From assembly GCA_007128075.1 (NCBI GenBank), contig SKYD01000127.1:1-7113 (forward strand): 7,113 nt of DNA, written 5' to 3'. Under the pieces are notes generated by a model, which saw nothing but the letters and a program-made list of their open reading frames with translations, was not told where the DNA came from and ran no database searches. Shown here in pieces: positions 1 through 5,655 of the stretch; position 1 is the stretch's first letter; every line of letters begins with the position of its first letter. A program made the position numbers and the translations under genes. This DNA comes from Thiorhodovibrio sp. GTDB taxonomy: Bacteria > Pseudomonadota > Gammaproteobacteria > Chromatiales > Chromatiaceae.

Positions 1-2367
1 GTGTCCTTTGCTGTGCGTACCGCCGAACCTGCGGCAGACTTGCGTGATTTGCTCGCCAATCATGAACAGCGGGTGCTGTTGGTAGCGGAGAGTGCTGGCC
101 GGCGTGAACAGCTTGTTGAGCAATTGGCGAACGGGTCGATTCAGCCGGAGCTGGTCGCCGACTGGGCAAGCTTTGTTCGGGGCACCATGCCGCTGGCGCT
201 GACCGTGGCTGATCTGGAACAGCCGCTGTGGCTGGAGCGCGATGAGTTGGGGCTGATCACCGAAACCCAGCTTTATGGCGAGCGGGTGCGCCAGGAGCGA
301 CGCAGTAGCAAGGTCCGCGATCAGGATGCCATTGTCCGCAATCTCACTGAGCTGCATCCTGGCGCACCCGTGGTGCATGAGGTACACGGCGTGGGACGCT
401 TTGTTGGGCTGCAAACCTTGGAGGTGGGCGGCATCGCCAGCGAGTTTCTTGCCCTCGACTATGCCCGTGGCGATAAACTCTATGTGCCAGTGAGTTCACT
501 ACATCTGATCTCACGCTACACTGGCGCAGCACCCGAGCAAGCGCCCTTGCATCGGCTGGGCAGCGATCAATGGGACAAAGCCCGCCGCAAAGCCGCGCAA
601 AAAGTTCAGGATGTCGCCGCTGAATTGTTAGAAATTTATGCACGGCGTGCTGCGCGTCAGGGGCAGCCGCTGACTGCTTTGGGCGCGGACTATCAAGCAT
701 TTGCCGCCGCCTTTGAATTTGAAGAAACCCCAGATCAGCAACGCGCTATTGAGGCGATCTTGGCCGATATGGCAGCGCCCCAGCCGATGGATCGGGTGGT
801 GTGCGGTGATGTTGGTTTTGGCAAAACCGAGGTGGCGATGCGGGCTGCTTTTGTCGCCGCCAGCAATGGCCAACAGGTCGCGGTGTTGGTGCCAACCACC
901 TTGCTGGCGCAACAACATCACCAAAATTTTGCTGACCGTTTTGCTGACTGGCCGATGCGGGTGGCAAGCCTGTCGCGGTTTCGCACTGCCAAGGAGCAAC
1001 AACAGATTCTCGATGGGCTTGCCGCTGGCAGTATCGACATTGTGATCGGCACCCACAAATTGCTGCAGCCCACAGTGTGCTTTAAGCAGCTTGGGCTGGT
1101 GATCATCGACGAAGAACATCGCTTTGGGGTGCGCCACAAAGAGCGGCTGAAAAGTCTACGCGCTGAAGTCGATATCCTCACTCTGACCGCCACCCCGATC
1201 CCGCGCACGCTCAATATGGCGATGTCGGGGCTGCGCGACCTGTCGATCATCGCCACCCCGCCGGTGGCACGGCATCCGATCAAAACCTTTGTTTCCCCGT
1301 GGAATGATGGGCTGATTCAGGAAGGCTGCCTGCGCGAGATTCGCCGTGGTGGGCAGATTTATTTTCTGCACAATGAGGTGGCGACCATTGACACCATGGC
1401 AGAAAAACTTGCGGCATTGATGCCCGAGGCGCGGATTGCCATTGCCCACGGTCAGATGCGCGAGCTAGAGCTGGAACGGGTGATGCGTGATTTTTATCAT
1501 CGGCGGTTCAATCTTTTGGTGTGCAGCACCATCATCGAAAGCGGCATCGATGTCCCCACCGCGAATACGATTTTTATCCACCGTGCCGATAAACTCGGCC
1601 TTGCCCAGCTTCATCAATTGCGTGGACGGGTCGGACGCTCGCACCATCGCGCCTATGCTTATCTGATCGTGCCACCGCCAAAGACGATAACGACCGATGC
1701 CCAAAAACGCTTAGAAGCGATTGAATCACTGGAAGATTTGGGCGCGGGCTTTACCTTAGCCACCCATGATTTAGAGATTCGCGGCGCGGGTGAGCTGTTG
1801 GGTGATGAGCAATCGGGGCAGATTCACGAAATCGGCTTCACACTCTATATGGAGCTATTAGAACGCGCCGTGGCAGCACTCAAAGCGGGCAGCTCGCCTG
1901 AGCTGGATCGCCCGCTCGATCACGGAGCCGAGATTGATCTTGGCGTACCCGCCTTGTTGCCGGAAGACTATCTGCCCGATGTCCACACTCGACTGATCAC
2001 TTACAAACGCATCGCCAGCGTTGCCACTGCCGAGCACTTGCGTGAACTGCAAGTCGAGATGATCGACCGCTTTGGGCTGTTGCCCGACCCTGCCAAACAG
2101 TTGTTTGCCATCACCGCACTCAAGCTCAAACTCCAGCCCCTGGGCATTCGCAAGGTCGAGGTTGGTGCCAAGGGCGGACGGATTGTTTTCGGCGAACAAC
2201 CCAACATCGACCCCATGCGTCTCGTGCAACTTGTTCAACAACACCCCAAGCACTTTAAGCTCGATCAGGCACAGGGGACATTGCACTTTTATGCGACGAT
2301 GGAACACCCCCAAGATCGCCAGACCAAACTCGAACAGCTTGTCAGTCAGCTTCAAACACAAAGTTAG
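1..2367 (+). CDS. mfd: Mfd, transcription-repair coupling factor (5' end outside window)
   Basis: Mfd is a DNA translocase that pushes stalled RNA polymerase off damaged template and recruits the UvrA/UvrB excision machinery. The 788 codons seen are the C-terminal two thirds; E. coli Mfd is 1148 aa, so the GTG at base 1 is an internal Val. Residue order: remnant of the region before the polymerase-binding part (1-90), RNA-polymerase interaction domain (about 95-180, with VVHEVHGVGRF and KLYVPVSSLHLISRY), helicase lobe 1 (about 240-425: Walker A GDVGFGKTE at 269-277, DEEH at 370-373, TATPIPRT at 396-403), lobe 2 (about 428-600: QLRGRVGRS at 539-547), the TRG-type motif LEIRGAGELLGDEQSG (591-606), and the C-terminal regulatory domain up to the TAG stop. 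All motifs are intact, with no frameshift. No convincing intrinsic terminator follows on this strand. Identification is very secure. Confidence 0.97.
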   Translation: MSFAVRTAEPAADLRDLLANHEQRVLLVAESAGRREQLVEQLANGSIQPELVADWASFVRGTMPLALTVADLEQPLWLERDELGLITETQLYGERVRQERRSSKVRDQDAIVRNLTELHPGAPVVHEVHGVGRFVGLQTLEVGGIASEFLALDYARGDKLYVPVSSLHLISRYTGAAPEQAPLHRLGSDQWDKARRKAAQKVQDVAAELLEIYARRAARQGQPLTALGADYQAFAAAFEFEETPDQQRAIEAILADMAAPQPMDRVVCGDVGFGKTEVAMRAAFVAASNGQQVAVLVPTTLLAQQHHQNFADRFADWPMRVASLSRFRTAKEQQQILDGLAAGSIDIVIGTHKLLQPTVCFKQLGLVIIDEEHRFGVRHKERLKSLRAEVDILTLTATPIPRTLNMAMSGLRDLSIIATPPVARHPIKTFVSPWNDGLIQEGCLREIRRGGQIYFLHNEVATIDTMAEKLAALMPEARIAIAHGQMRELELERVMRDFYHRRFNLLVCSTIIESGIDVPTANTIFIHRADKLGLAQLHQLRGRVGRSHHRAYAYLIVPPPKTITTDAQKRLEAIESLEDLGAGFTLATHDLEIRGAGELLGDEQSGQIHEIGFTLYMELLERAVAALKAGSSPELDRPLDHGAEIDLGVPALLPEDYLPDVHTRLITYKRIASVATAEHLRELQVEMIDRFGLLPDPAKQLFAITALKLKLQPLGIRKVEVGAKGGRIVFGEQPNIDPMRLVQLVQQHPKHFKLDQAQGTLHFYATMEHPQDRQTKLEQLVSQLQTQS

Positions 2368-2530
2368 CTGTCAAGCCTCGTGCGATGATAAAATCATGTG
2401 TAAAAAAATCGCGTTGGTTACAATAAGCTGCTTGGCGTTTTTTCTGTTGCTTGGTGCTTAGGTGTGTGCTAGAGTGCAATTTTTCAAGCGTAACGACGAT
2501 TCAGAGAATCCGTGCGCATGGCGTGAATTT
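2368..2530. other. intergenic stretch after mfd, no gene identified
   Basis: No recognisable gene. A 21-codon plus-strand reading frame starts at ATG 2396 and looks like a bare signal peptide or membrane segment (two Lys, then a hydrophobic run ending LLLGA), but it has no good ribosome binding site. A TTGCTT / TAGAGT pair with 17-bp spacing around 2449-2477 is a weak sigma-70-like match with nothing evident to transcribe. A short ATGAT-AAA-ATCAT hairpin near 2383 has no T-run. Confidence 0.4.
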
Positions 2531-2586
2531 AAAAAAGGGCGGTTCGTCACAATGTCCACAATGTAGGGGCTGTTCGCGAACCGCCC
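2531..2586 (-). terminator. likely intrinsic terminator of the mntA-hepT operon, built from palindrome halves
   Basis: Read on the minus strand, GGGCGGTTCG (2586-2577) can pair perfectly over 10 bp with CGAACCGCCC (2546-2537), which is followed at once by six T (2536-2531). That is the layout of a Rho-independent terminator about 140 nt after the hepT stop. The 30-nt loop is large and itself contains a competing arm. On the plus strand no T-run follows, so it would not serve mfd in the same way. Confidence 0.55.
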
Positions 2587-2591
2587 CTACA
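2562..2591. repeat. REP/MITE-like GC-rich palindrome, copy 1
   Basis: A 30-bp near-perfect palindrome with no spacer: left arm TGTAGGGGCTGTTCG and right arm CGAACCGCCCCTACA, with one mismatch between arms. The same core recurs at 4417-4444 and 5887-5908. An additional half-site (GGGCGGTTCG) lies 15 bp to the left at 2537-2546. Such palindromes are scattered as intergenic repeats in many gammaproteobacterial genomes; genome-wide copy number cannot be seen here. Confidence 0.85.
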
Positions 2592-2627
2592 GTGAGAAAA
2601 TTTGAGCGGCATCCTAATCATAGTTGA

Positions 2628-2683
2628 GCAACATACTCACAAAACGCCTACACTTGGTGGCGCAATTCGTGCAGCAATGCCAG
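2628..2683. repeat. 56-bp direct repeat, copy A (3' side of the mntA-hepT pair)
   Basis: Matches 3506-3561 at 52 of 56 positions in the same orientation, so the two copies bracket the MntA-HepT gene pair. On the minus strand one frame reads ALLHELRHQV, stop, AFCEYVAQL, stop; copy B reads the same frame without the internal stop (LLPELRHQVQAFCELVAA). This suggests both copies descend from a short coding tail, with copy A broken by a CAG-to-TAG-type change. I cannot assign the protein family from this fragment. The conserved bases run through the former stop-codon region rather than only through coding sequence. Confidence 0.8.
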
Positions 2684-2726
2684 GGCAATCAAGCGGCGGT
2701 TGACATGATGCGTTTCCTGATTTTGC

Positions 2727-3212
2727 TTAACTTGATGCGCGGGGCAATCGCTGCTGAATTTGCTGTTCAAAGTGCGCCAAAATTTCCAACAGCCGCTGTG
2801 CCGCGGCTCGCGCAAGTTGCAGCCGCTCAAACCGCTCTGCCACCGTATCTGGATAATCATGCGCAAATTCGTTACGCACTCGGCGCAGATCGGCCCATTC
2901 TTCAGCCGAAGGCAGCCAGCCGAGTTGCTCTAGCCGATTTAAGCGGTCGAGCATCGACATCCTGGCGACATCTTCTTGCAAAATGCGTAAAATCGCGGGC
3001 ATCAGTTTGATGCCCATGTCGTCTTGCAGGCGTGTGTAGCGATAGGCAAATTGATCGAGCAAGCGTCGATCCGCTTTAGAAAGGTTTTGCAGTTGCGCGA
3101 TTCCCAGAGGACGCTGCTGGAGATCATCTAACGCCTCAGCCAGTGCCTGACGATGGATTCGCACAATCGTGAGCGCCTGCTCAAGTGCAAGACTTTCTGG
3201 GAATTGCTTCAC
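2727..3212 (-). CDS. hepT: HepT-like HEPN toxin of an MntA-HepT system
   Basis: Predicted 161-aa, mostly helical HEPN-domain protein. Characterised HepT toxins are RNases; their partner MntA neutralises them by attaching AMP units to a tyrosine in the RX4HXY motif. That motif is present here as RNEFAHDY: Arg113, His118 and Tyr120, so both the catalytic pair and the modification site are intact. The start is GTG at 3212-3210, inside the end of mntA: GTGA gives a 4-bp overlap, so translation is probably coupled to the antitoxin. The C-terminus (about 125-161) is a charged helix. Stop TAA at 2727-2729. A probable terminator lies about 140 nt downstream. Function is inferred from the family motif and the adjacent nucleotidyltransferase; confidence in the family is high, in present activity moderate. 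Confidence 0.88.
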   Translation of the reverse strand: MKQFPESLALEQALTIVRIHRQALAEALDDLQQRPLGIAQLQNLSKADRRLLDQFAYRYTRLQDDMGIKLMPAILRILQEDVARMSMLDRLNRLEQLGWLPSAEEWADLRRVRNEFAHDYPDTVAERFERLQLARAAAQRLLEILAHFEQQIQQRLPRASS

Positions 3213-3502
3213 AACACCACACCTGTTTCATGTGCCACGCTAACGATGGGTCGCTGATCATCGGGATATTCGACGACGACATCGATTTTCCGCTCTCCCA
3301 GTTCGTGTTCTAATAAAGCCAAAAACCGCAATTTGCGCCGCAAAAGCTGATCTGACTGAGTGGGCTGAATCAACAGATCAATATCGCCGCCGCGTTGATT
3401 ATCATCGACGCGAGAGCCGAATAAGGTGACACAGGTCTCGGCTCCGAACGCCGTTGCCGCTGCCTGGCGGATGCTTGCAATCTGTTCGTCTGTCAATCTC
3501 AT
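3209..3502 (-). CDS. mntA: MntA-like minimal nucleotidyltransferase antitoxin
   Basis: 97-aa minimal nucleotidyltransferase. Family signature: FGSRVDDNQRGGDIDLL, i.e. Gly29-Ser30 and the metal-binding pair Asp40 and Asp42, with the third carboxylate Asp74 in KIDVVV. All three acidic residues needed for nucleotidyl transfer are present. In studied MntA-HepT systems this enzyme AMPylates the HEPN partner and so inactivates it; the same role is inferred here from the directly following, 4-bp-overlapping hepT. ATG at 3502-3500 is the natural start: it precedes a typical N-terminal helix and has no longer in-frame alternative of the right kind. The ribosome site is weak. The ATG overlaps the TGA of an upstream remnant frame (ATGA) at the edge of direct repeat copy B, so the gene may once have been the second member of another operon. 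Confidence 0.9.
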   Translation of the reverse strand: MRLTDEQIASIRQAAATAFGAETCVTLFGSRVDDNQRGGDIDLLIQPTQSDQLLRRKLRFLALLEHELGERKIDVVVEYPDDQRPIVSVAHETGVVL

Positions 3503-3505
3503 GCT

Positions 3506-3561
3506 GCAACAAGCTCACAAAACGCCTGCACTTGGTGGCGCAATTCGGGCAGCAATGCCAG
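3506..3561. repeat. 56-bp direct repeat, copy B (5' side of the mntA-hepT pair)
   Basis: Partner of 2628-2683: four mismatches, no gaps, same orientation. It ends 3 bp before the mntA start codon. On the minus strand it encodes the uninterrupted tail LPELRHQVQAFCELVAA, whose TGA overlaps the ATG of mntA. The frame has a TAG about 5 codons before the repeat and no ATG, so it is a remnant and not a gene. Confidence 0.8.
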
Positions 3562-3575
3562 ATAAAAGTTAAGTC

Positions 3576-3613
3576 GCTAACCATGTCGAAATCCGAATTT
3601 CCGGACAGTTATC
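3576..3613 (-). other. hairpin at the 3' end of the Uma2 gene; possible degenerate attC or terminator
   Basis: On the minus strand TAAC-TGTC-(CG)-GAAAT, loop TCGG, ATTTC-GACA-(TG)-GTTA folds into a hairpin of about 13 bp with two small bulges. Its left TAAC contains the stop codon of the Uma2 gene. The end motifs GATAAC and GTTAGC and the bulged bases recall integron attC sites, but at 38 bp it is shorter than known ones, and no T-run supports a terminator. Confidence 0.3.
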
Positions 3614-4067
3614 GACGAATTTCTTCGCTCTCTTTAATTTCGCTTGCGTGGGTATAGTATCGAATTTTGCCGTCCTCGCTCACTATCCAAACTTCATGTG
3701 CGCCTTTGGAGAGATATAATTCAATTTTTTCATCAATCTCACCCTGAGAATTTGAGGGAGAAATAACTTCAACACAGATCTCTGGAGCGCGTTTGTAGGG
3801 GGTTTCAAATCCAAATTTTTCAATAAATGAATCTGATGCCCATGCAACATCCGCAACTTTAACACCTTGGCTGGTGTGAATTGAGCATTTGATAATGATT
3901 TTGCCTTTGCCCTTTTTGATATCCCTAATTTTAGCACCCGTTTCAAACTGAAGATTTCCATGATGATTGCTGGCAGGGCTCATAAGGAGCCTTCCCCATT
4001 GATCGAGTTCGATTTTAAATGGAAGATCTTTCAAGAAAGGATTATTGATGACTGATGCCCAATCCAT
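3609..4067 (-). CDS. Uma2-family (DUF820) putative restriction-endonuclease-like protein
   Basis: 152-aa protein of the Uma2/DUF820 family, which has a PD-(D/E)XK nuclease fold; the biological role of most members is unknown. Signatures: LPFKIELDQWGRLLMSPAS near the N-terminus (10-33), VADVAWAS with Asp73, EICVEVISPSNS with Glu100, Lys114 in the following helix, and the closing GAHEVWIVS strand (123-130). The expected catalytic set appears present. Start: ATG at 4067, preceded by AGGGGG at about 5-7 nt; a GTG two codons upstream (4073) lies inside that ribosome site and is less likely. It is somewhat shorter than many members, ending soon after the last core strand. Base composition is strikingly AT-rich (about 35% GC in a sampled line) compared with mfd. 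The gene begins about 20 bp after an attC-like site, so it occupies the position of the next cassette in an array. No partner gene is evident. Confidence 0.85.
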   Translation of the reverse strand: MDWASVINNPFLKDLPFKIELDQWGRLLMSPASNHHGNLQFETGAKIRDIKKGKGKIIIKCSIHTSQGVKVADVAWASDSFIEKFGFETPYKRAPEICVEVISPSNSQGEIDEKIELYLSKGAHEVWIVSEDGKIRYYTHASEIKESEEIRR

Positions 4068-4087
4068 GATCACCCCCTAATTATTTG

Positions 4088-4159
4088 ACATAACGCCAAG
4101 TTCAGCCGAATCGGTTGCGGTCTCGCTCAACCATCTTCGGCTAGAACACCGTGTTAGAC
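4088..4159 (-). other. integron attC-like recombination site (72 bp)
   Basis: Read on the minus strand it starts with R'' GTCTAAC (RYYYAAC) at 4159-4153 and ends with R' GTTATGT (near GTTRRRY) at 4094-4088. Between them GTTC-T-AGCCGAA pairs with TTCGGCT-GAAC, leaving one extrahelical T, and the stem continues with GGTTG/CAACC around a short terminal loop. Adjacent to the R boxes the strands do not pair (ACGGT against TTGGC), as in the spacer of known attC sites. It begins 3 bp after the stop codon of the 59-aa gene, where a cassette's attC belongs. No integrase gene or second clear attC is in the window. Confidence 0.75.
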
Positions 4160-4162
4160 CAA

Positions 4163-4342
4163 TTAGCCATTGATTAAACTATCATCATTTATAAGAAAAT
4201 CTAGTTTTCCGGCAGCGGAGTCTTTTTCGATTTCCTCATCCCACATGTCCCAATCATGCTCAGATAACCAGTGCATGAGTTTCATATATTCAATATGAGG
4301 AAGAGCTTCGATTTCTATCTTAATTTCTTCGAATGTTCTCAT
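4163..4342 (-). CDS. small orphan antitoxin-like protein (59 aa)
   Basis: An acidic 59-residue protein in a reading frame under 60 codons. Start ATG 4342-4340 with a good ribosome site AAGGTGG 4 nt upstream; stop TAA at 4165-4163. The pattern (LPHIEYMKLMHWLSEHDWD, then MWDEEIEKDSAAGKLDFL) resembles a family of short acidic proteins encoded directly before RelE/ParE-type toxin genes, where they are presumed antitoxins. In such relatives, as I recall them, the GKLDFL motif is followed by a further basic tail; here only INDDSLING remains before the stop and the attC. No toxin follows: after the attC comes the Uma2 gene. It is therefore either a solitary cassette-borne antitoxin or a truncated one. 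Composition is AT-rich. The gene itself is well supported; the function is an inference. Confidence 0.7.
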   Translation of the reverse strand: MRTFEEIKIEIEALPHIEYMKLMHWLSEHDWDMWDEEIEKDSAAGKLDFLINDDSLING

Positions 4343-4373
4343 AAGACCACCTTGTTAAGTGTTTATTCGGATA

Positions 4374-4395
4374 ATTTAATTCCCCAGAATTAAAT
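4374..4395. promoter_or_regulatory. AT-rich perfect inverted repeat upstream of the 59-aa gene, possible operator
   Basis: ATTTAATTC, spacer CCCA, GAATTAAAT: a perfect 9-bp inverted repeat about 30-50 bp upstream of the start codon at 4342, where a promoter or operator would lie. Antitoxins often bind such palindromes to repress their own operon. No T-run adjoins it, so a terminator is less likely. Promoter boxes are not clear. Confidence 0.35.
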
Positions 4396-4416
4396 CGACC
4401 TAGCAGCAATCGTTGA

Positions 4417-4444
4417 GTCGGACCGGTTCGCGAACCGCCCCGAC
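4417..4444. repeat. REP/MITE-like GC-rich palindrome, copy 2
   Basis: GTCGGACCGGTTCG followed directly by CGAACCGCCCCGAC: 28 bp, two mismatches between arms. Same core as copies 1 and 3, and it shares the right-hand continuation ACAGTGA with copy 1. It lies between the promoter region of the 59-aa gene and the 3' end of vapC. The rest of the gap 4343-4505 holds no gene. Confidence 0.8.
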
Positions 4445-4505
4445 AGTGATAAGACGATGTATTCACCCTGTTGCAATGTTTGGAAATTGCGGTGATCGGG
4501 AAACT

Positions 4506-4907
4506 TCAATCTTTGATCCAATTCTCGACAGCAAGCCCCGGATAATCCTTAAAATCTTCCGTGTTATTGGTTACTAAAATTGCATTCAAACTGATTGCGT
4601 GAGCCGCAATCAAACGATCCATGGCGTTGCGTCGGCGATCTGGCACCATCGCACGCAAAATACCGTAAGCATTCGCCGCCGCTTGATCGAAGGGCAGGCA
4701 TGGTACACGCTGTTCAAAAAGCTCCAGGGCTTTTTCATTTTGCACCCGCGAACTGACATTTTTTTCAATACCAACCCGAAGTTCAGCATAGGTAATCATC
4801 GACATACCAAGATCACCGTGATTCACTGCACTCAATCGCTTCACAAGTGACACAGGTCGGCGTTGTATCAGGTAGATACAAATGTTGGTGTCGAGCAAAT
4901 AGGTCAT
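4506..4907 (-). CDS. vapC: VapC-type PIN-domain ribonuclease toxin
   Basis: 133-aa PIN-domain toxin. VapC proteins are Mg-dependent endoribonucleases; enterobacterial examples cleave initiator tRNA. The acidic site is complete: Asp6 in LLDTN, Glu42 in ITYAELRVG, Asp97 in AMDRLIAAHA and Asp118 in TNNTEDF. Overall it resembles the plasmid/enterobacterial VapC (MvpT) group. I chose ATG 4907-4905 because its TGA-overlapping context (ATGA with the vapB stop, 4 bp overlap) is the usual coupling, and the LLDTN strand then starts 3 residues in; a GTG at 4916 would add three residues. Stop TGA at 4506-4508. It follows vapB in the same operon. All residues needed for activity are present, so it is probably functional; the RNA target cannot be read from the sequence. 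Confidence 0.93.
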   Translation of the reverse strand: MTYLLDTNICIYLIQRRPVSLVKRLSAVNHGDLGMSMITYAELRVGIEKNVSSRVQNEKALELFEQRVPCLPFDQAAANAYGILRAMVPDRRRNAMDRLIAAHAISLNAILVTNNTEDFKDYPGLAVENWIKD

Positions 4908-5146
4908 TGATCGCACACTTCCCGCTCAACTTCCGGTGCCAGATCGCGTCCGTCCGCCATAAAATCAGACGAAAACATGGCGCAAACATCCATTAAGTCC
5001 GCAAGCGACTGTTTATCCAAGGGGCGAATAACCAGCGTCGCGCCAACTCGTTCTATTTGCACGCTTTCGCCATGATTTGCGAACGAAAGTTCTTTTGGAA
5101 TCCGAACCGCAAGCGAGTTCCCGCTGCGAAAAATGTTTGTCTGCAT
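4904..5146 (-). CDS. vapB: VapB-type AbrB/MazE-fold antitoxin
   Basis: 80-aa antitoxin partner of VapC. Residues 1-45 (MQTNIFRSGNSLAVRIPKEL, then two further strands ending ATLVIRPLD) are an AbrB/SpoVT-type swapped-hairpin DNA-binding domain. The C-terminal part (about 47-80, with MFSSDFMADGRDLAP) matches the acidic/aromatic toxin-binding tail of VapB. I chose ATG 5146, preceded by GGAG 9 nt upstream, because the AbrB domain begins exactly there; the frame is open for 18 more codons upstream but these show no family resemblance. VapB with VapC normally represses its own promoter. The 170-bp upstream gap (5147-5316) contains GCAC-N8-GTGC (5183-5198) and a repeated GTGCAT (5162 and 5195), possible operator elements, without clear promoter boxes. 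Confidence 0.92.
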   Translation of the reverse strand: MQTNIFRSGNSLAVRIPKELSFANHGESVQIERVGATLVIRPLDKQSLADLMDVCAMFSSDFMADGRDLAPEVEREVCDQ

Positions 5147-5316
5147 AATGTGTTTCTCCAAGTGCATGGTTACAATGTATACGCACAATCTACCGTGCAT
5201 CTTCTCAGATTTCGGCTTTTTTGAGCAGCACCCTGTCCTCGGGTTCGACGGCGGCGACCTACTTCATACTCGGTGGGAATTGATGGTGAAACGACTTCAT
5301 CAAAGTTCTTGCTTGC

Positions 5317-5655
5317 TCAACTGCATCCAAAGTAACGACAAAATGCCTGTTGCAAATGTTGCTGGCTCTGCGGTGTCAGGCGATCATAGTGTTTAATGAC
5401 AATCTGTTTGGAGATCACAAAAGTTTTTCTAATCATGACTTTGGAAGGCTTGGGCAACTGACCCTGCATAAAATCAGTCTGCTCAATCACATATTCATCT
5501 GCGTGTAGTTGGTGAATCTGGCTGCTGACAGGAATGCCCACGAAATCATCAAAAGGCAGGTTGTTCTTAAAGACCAATACGGGTCGCCGTTTGCTCTGCC
5601 TGGCATCTGAAAAATAGAACTCGCAGAGCACAAGATTGCCGATTTTTAAGTCCAT
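5317..5655 (-). CDS. mazF: MazF/PemK-type endoribonuclease toxin
   Basis: 112-aa member of the PemK/MazF family, whose members usually cleave mRNA at short sequence motifs. Visible signatures: IGNLVLCEFYFSD at the N-terminus (5-17), KRRPVLVF (22-29, with the conserved RP), DDFVGIPVSSQI (36-47), and the closing SKVMIRKTFVISKQIV strand-turn region. It is a divergent version: the usual central Thr-Ser of MazF appears as Ser-Ser in PVSSQ. Length is normal for the family. ATG 5655-5653 lies within the last codons of the upstream antitoxin gene (10-bp overlap), which supports this start and translational coupling. Stop TGA at 5317-5319. RNA specificity cannot be inferred. Confidence 0.87.
   Translation of the reverse strand: MDLKIGNLVLCEFYFSDARQSKRRPVLVFKNNLPFDDFVGIPVSSQIHQLHADEYVIEQTDFMQGQLPKPSKVMIRKTFVISKQIVIKHYDRLTPQSQQHLQQAFCRYFGCS

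Noticed and set aside
2396..2461. 21-codon hydrophobic peptide after mfd
   Set aside because: It looks like a signal peptide without a mature protein, lacks a convincing ribosome site and ends at once. Too little to call a gene.
2624..3010. 128-codon plus-strand frame opposite hepT
   Set aside because: It is a shadow of hepT and the 56-bp repeat; the minus-strand protein has clear family motifs while this one has none.
4473..4497. Hairpin GCAAT/ATTGC after vapC as a terminator
   Set aside because: Only a 5-bp stem with a wide loop and no T-run on the vapC strand.
4343..4505. Second attC upstream of the 59-aa gene (GTTAAGT/ACTTAAC box near 4354)
   Set aside because: A box of suitable type exists, but no matching second box or long imperfect stem lies beside it; the inverted repeat at 4374-4395 is perfect and too short.
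5170..5319. A 48-codon extension in frame after the mazF stop (Arg-rich, ending at TAA 5170-5172)
   Set aside because: MazF ends at a normal family length, the extension resembles no MazF region I know, and 48 open codons can occur by chance. Not called as stop readthrough or a split gene.
5133..5396. 87-codon plus-strand frame opposite vapB and mazF
   Set aside because: It overlaps confidently identified genes on the other strand and has no domain resemblance or ribosome site.
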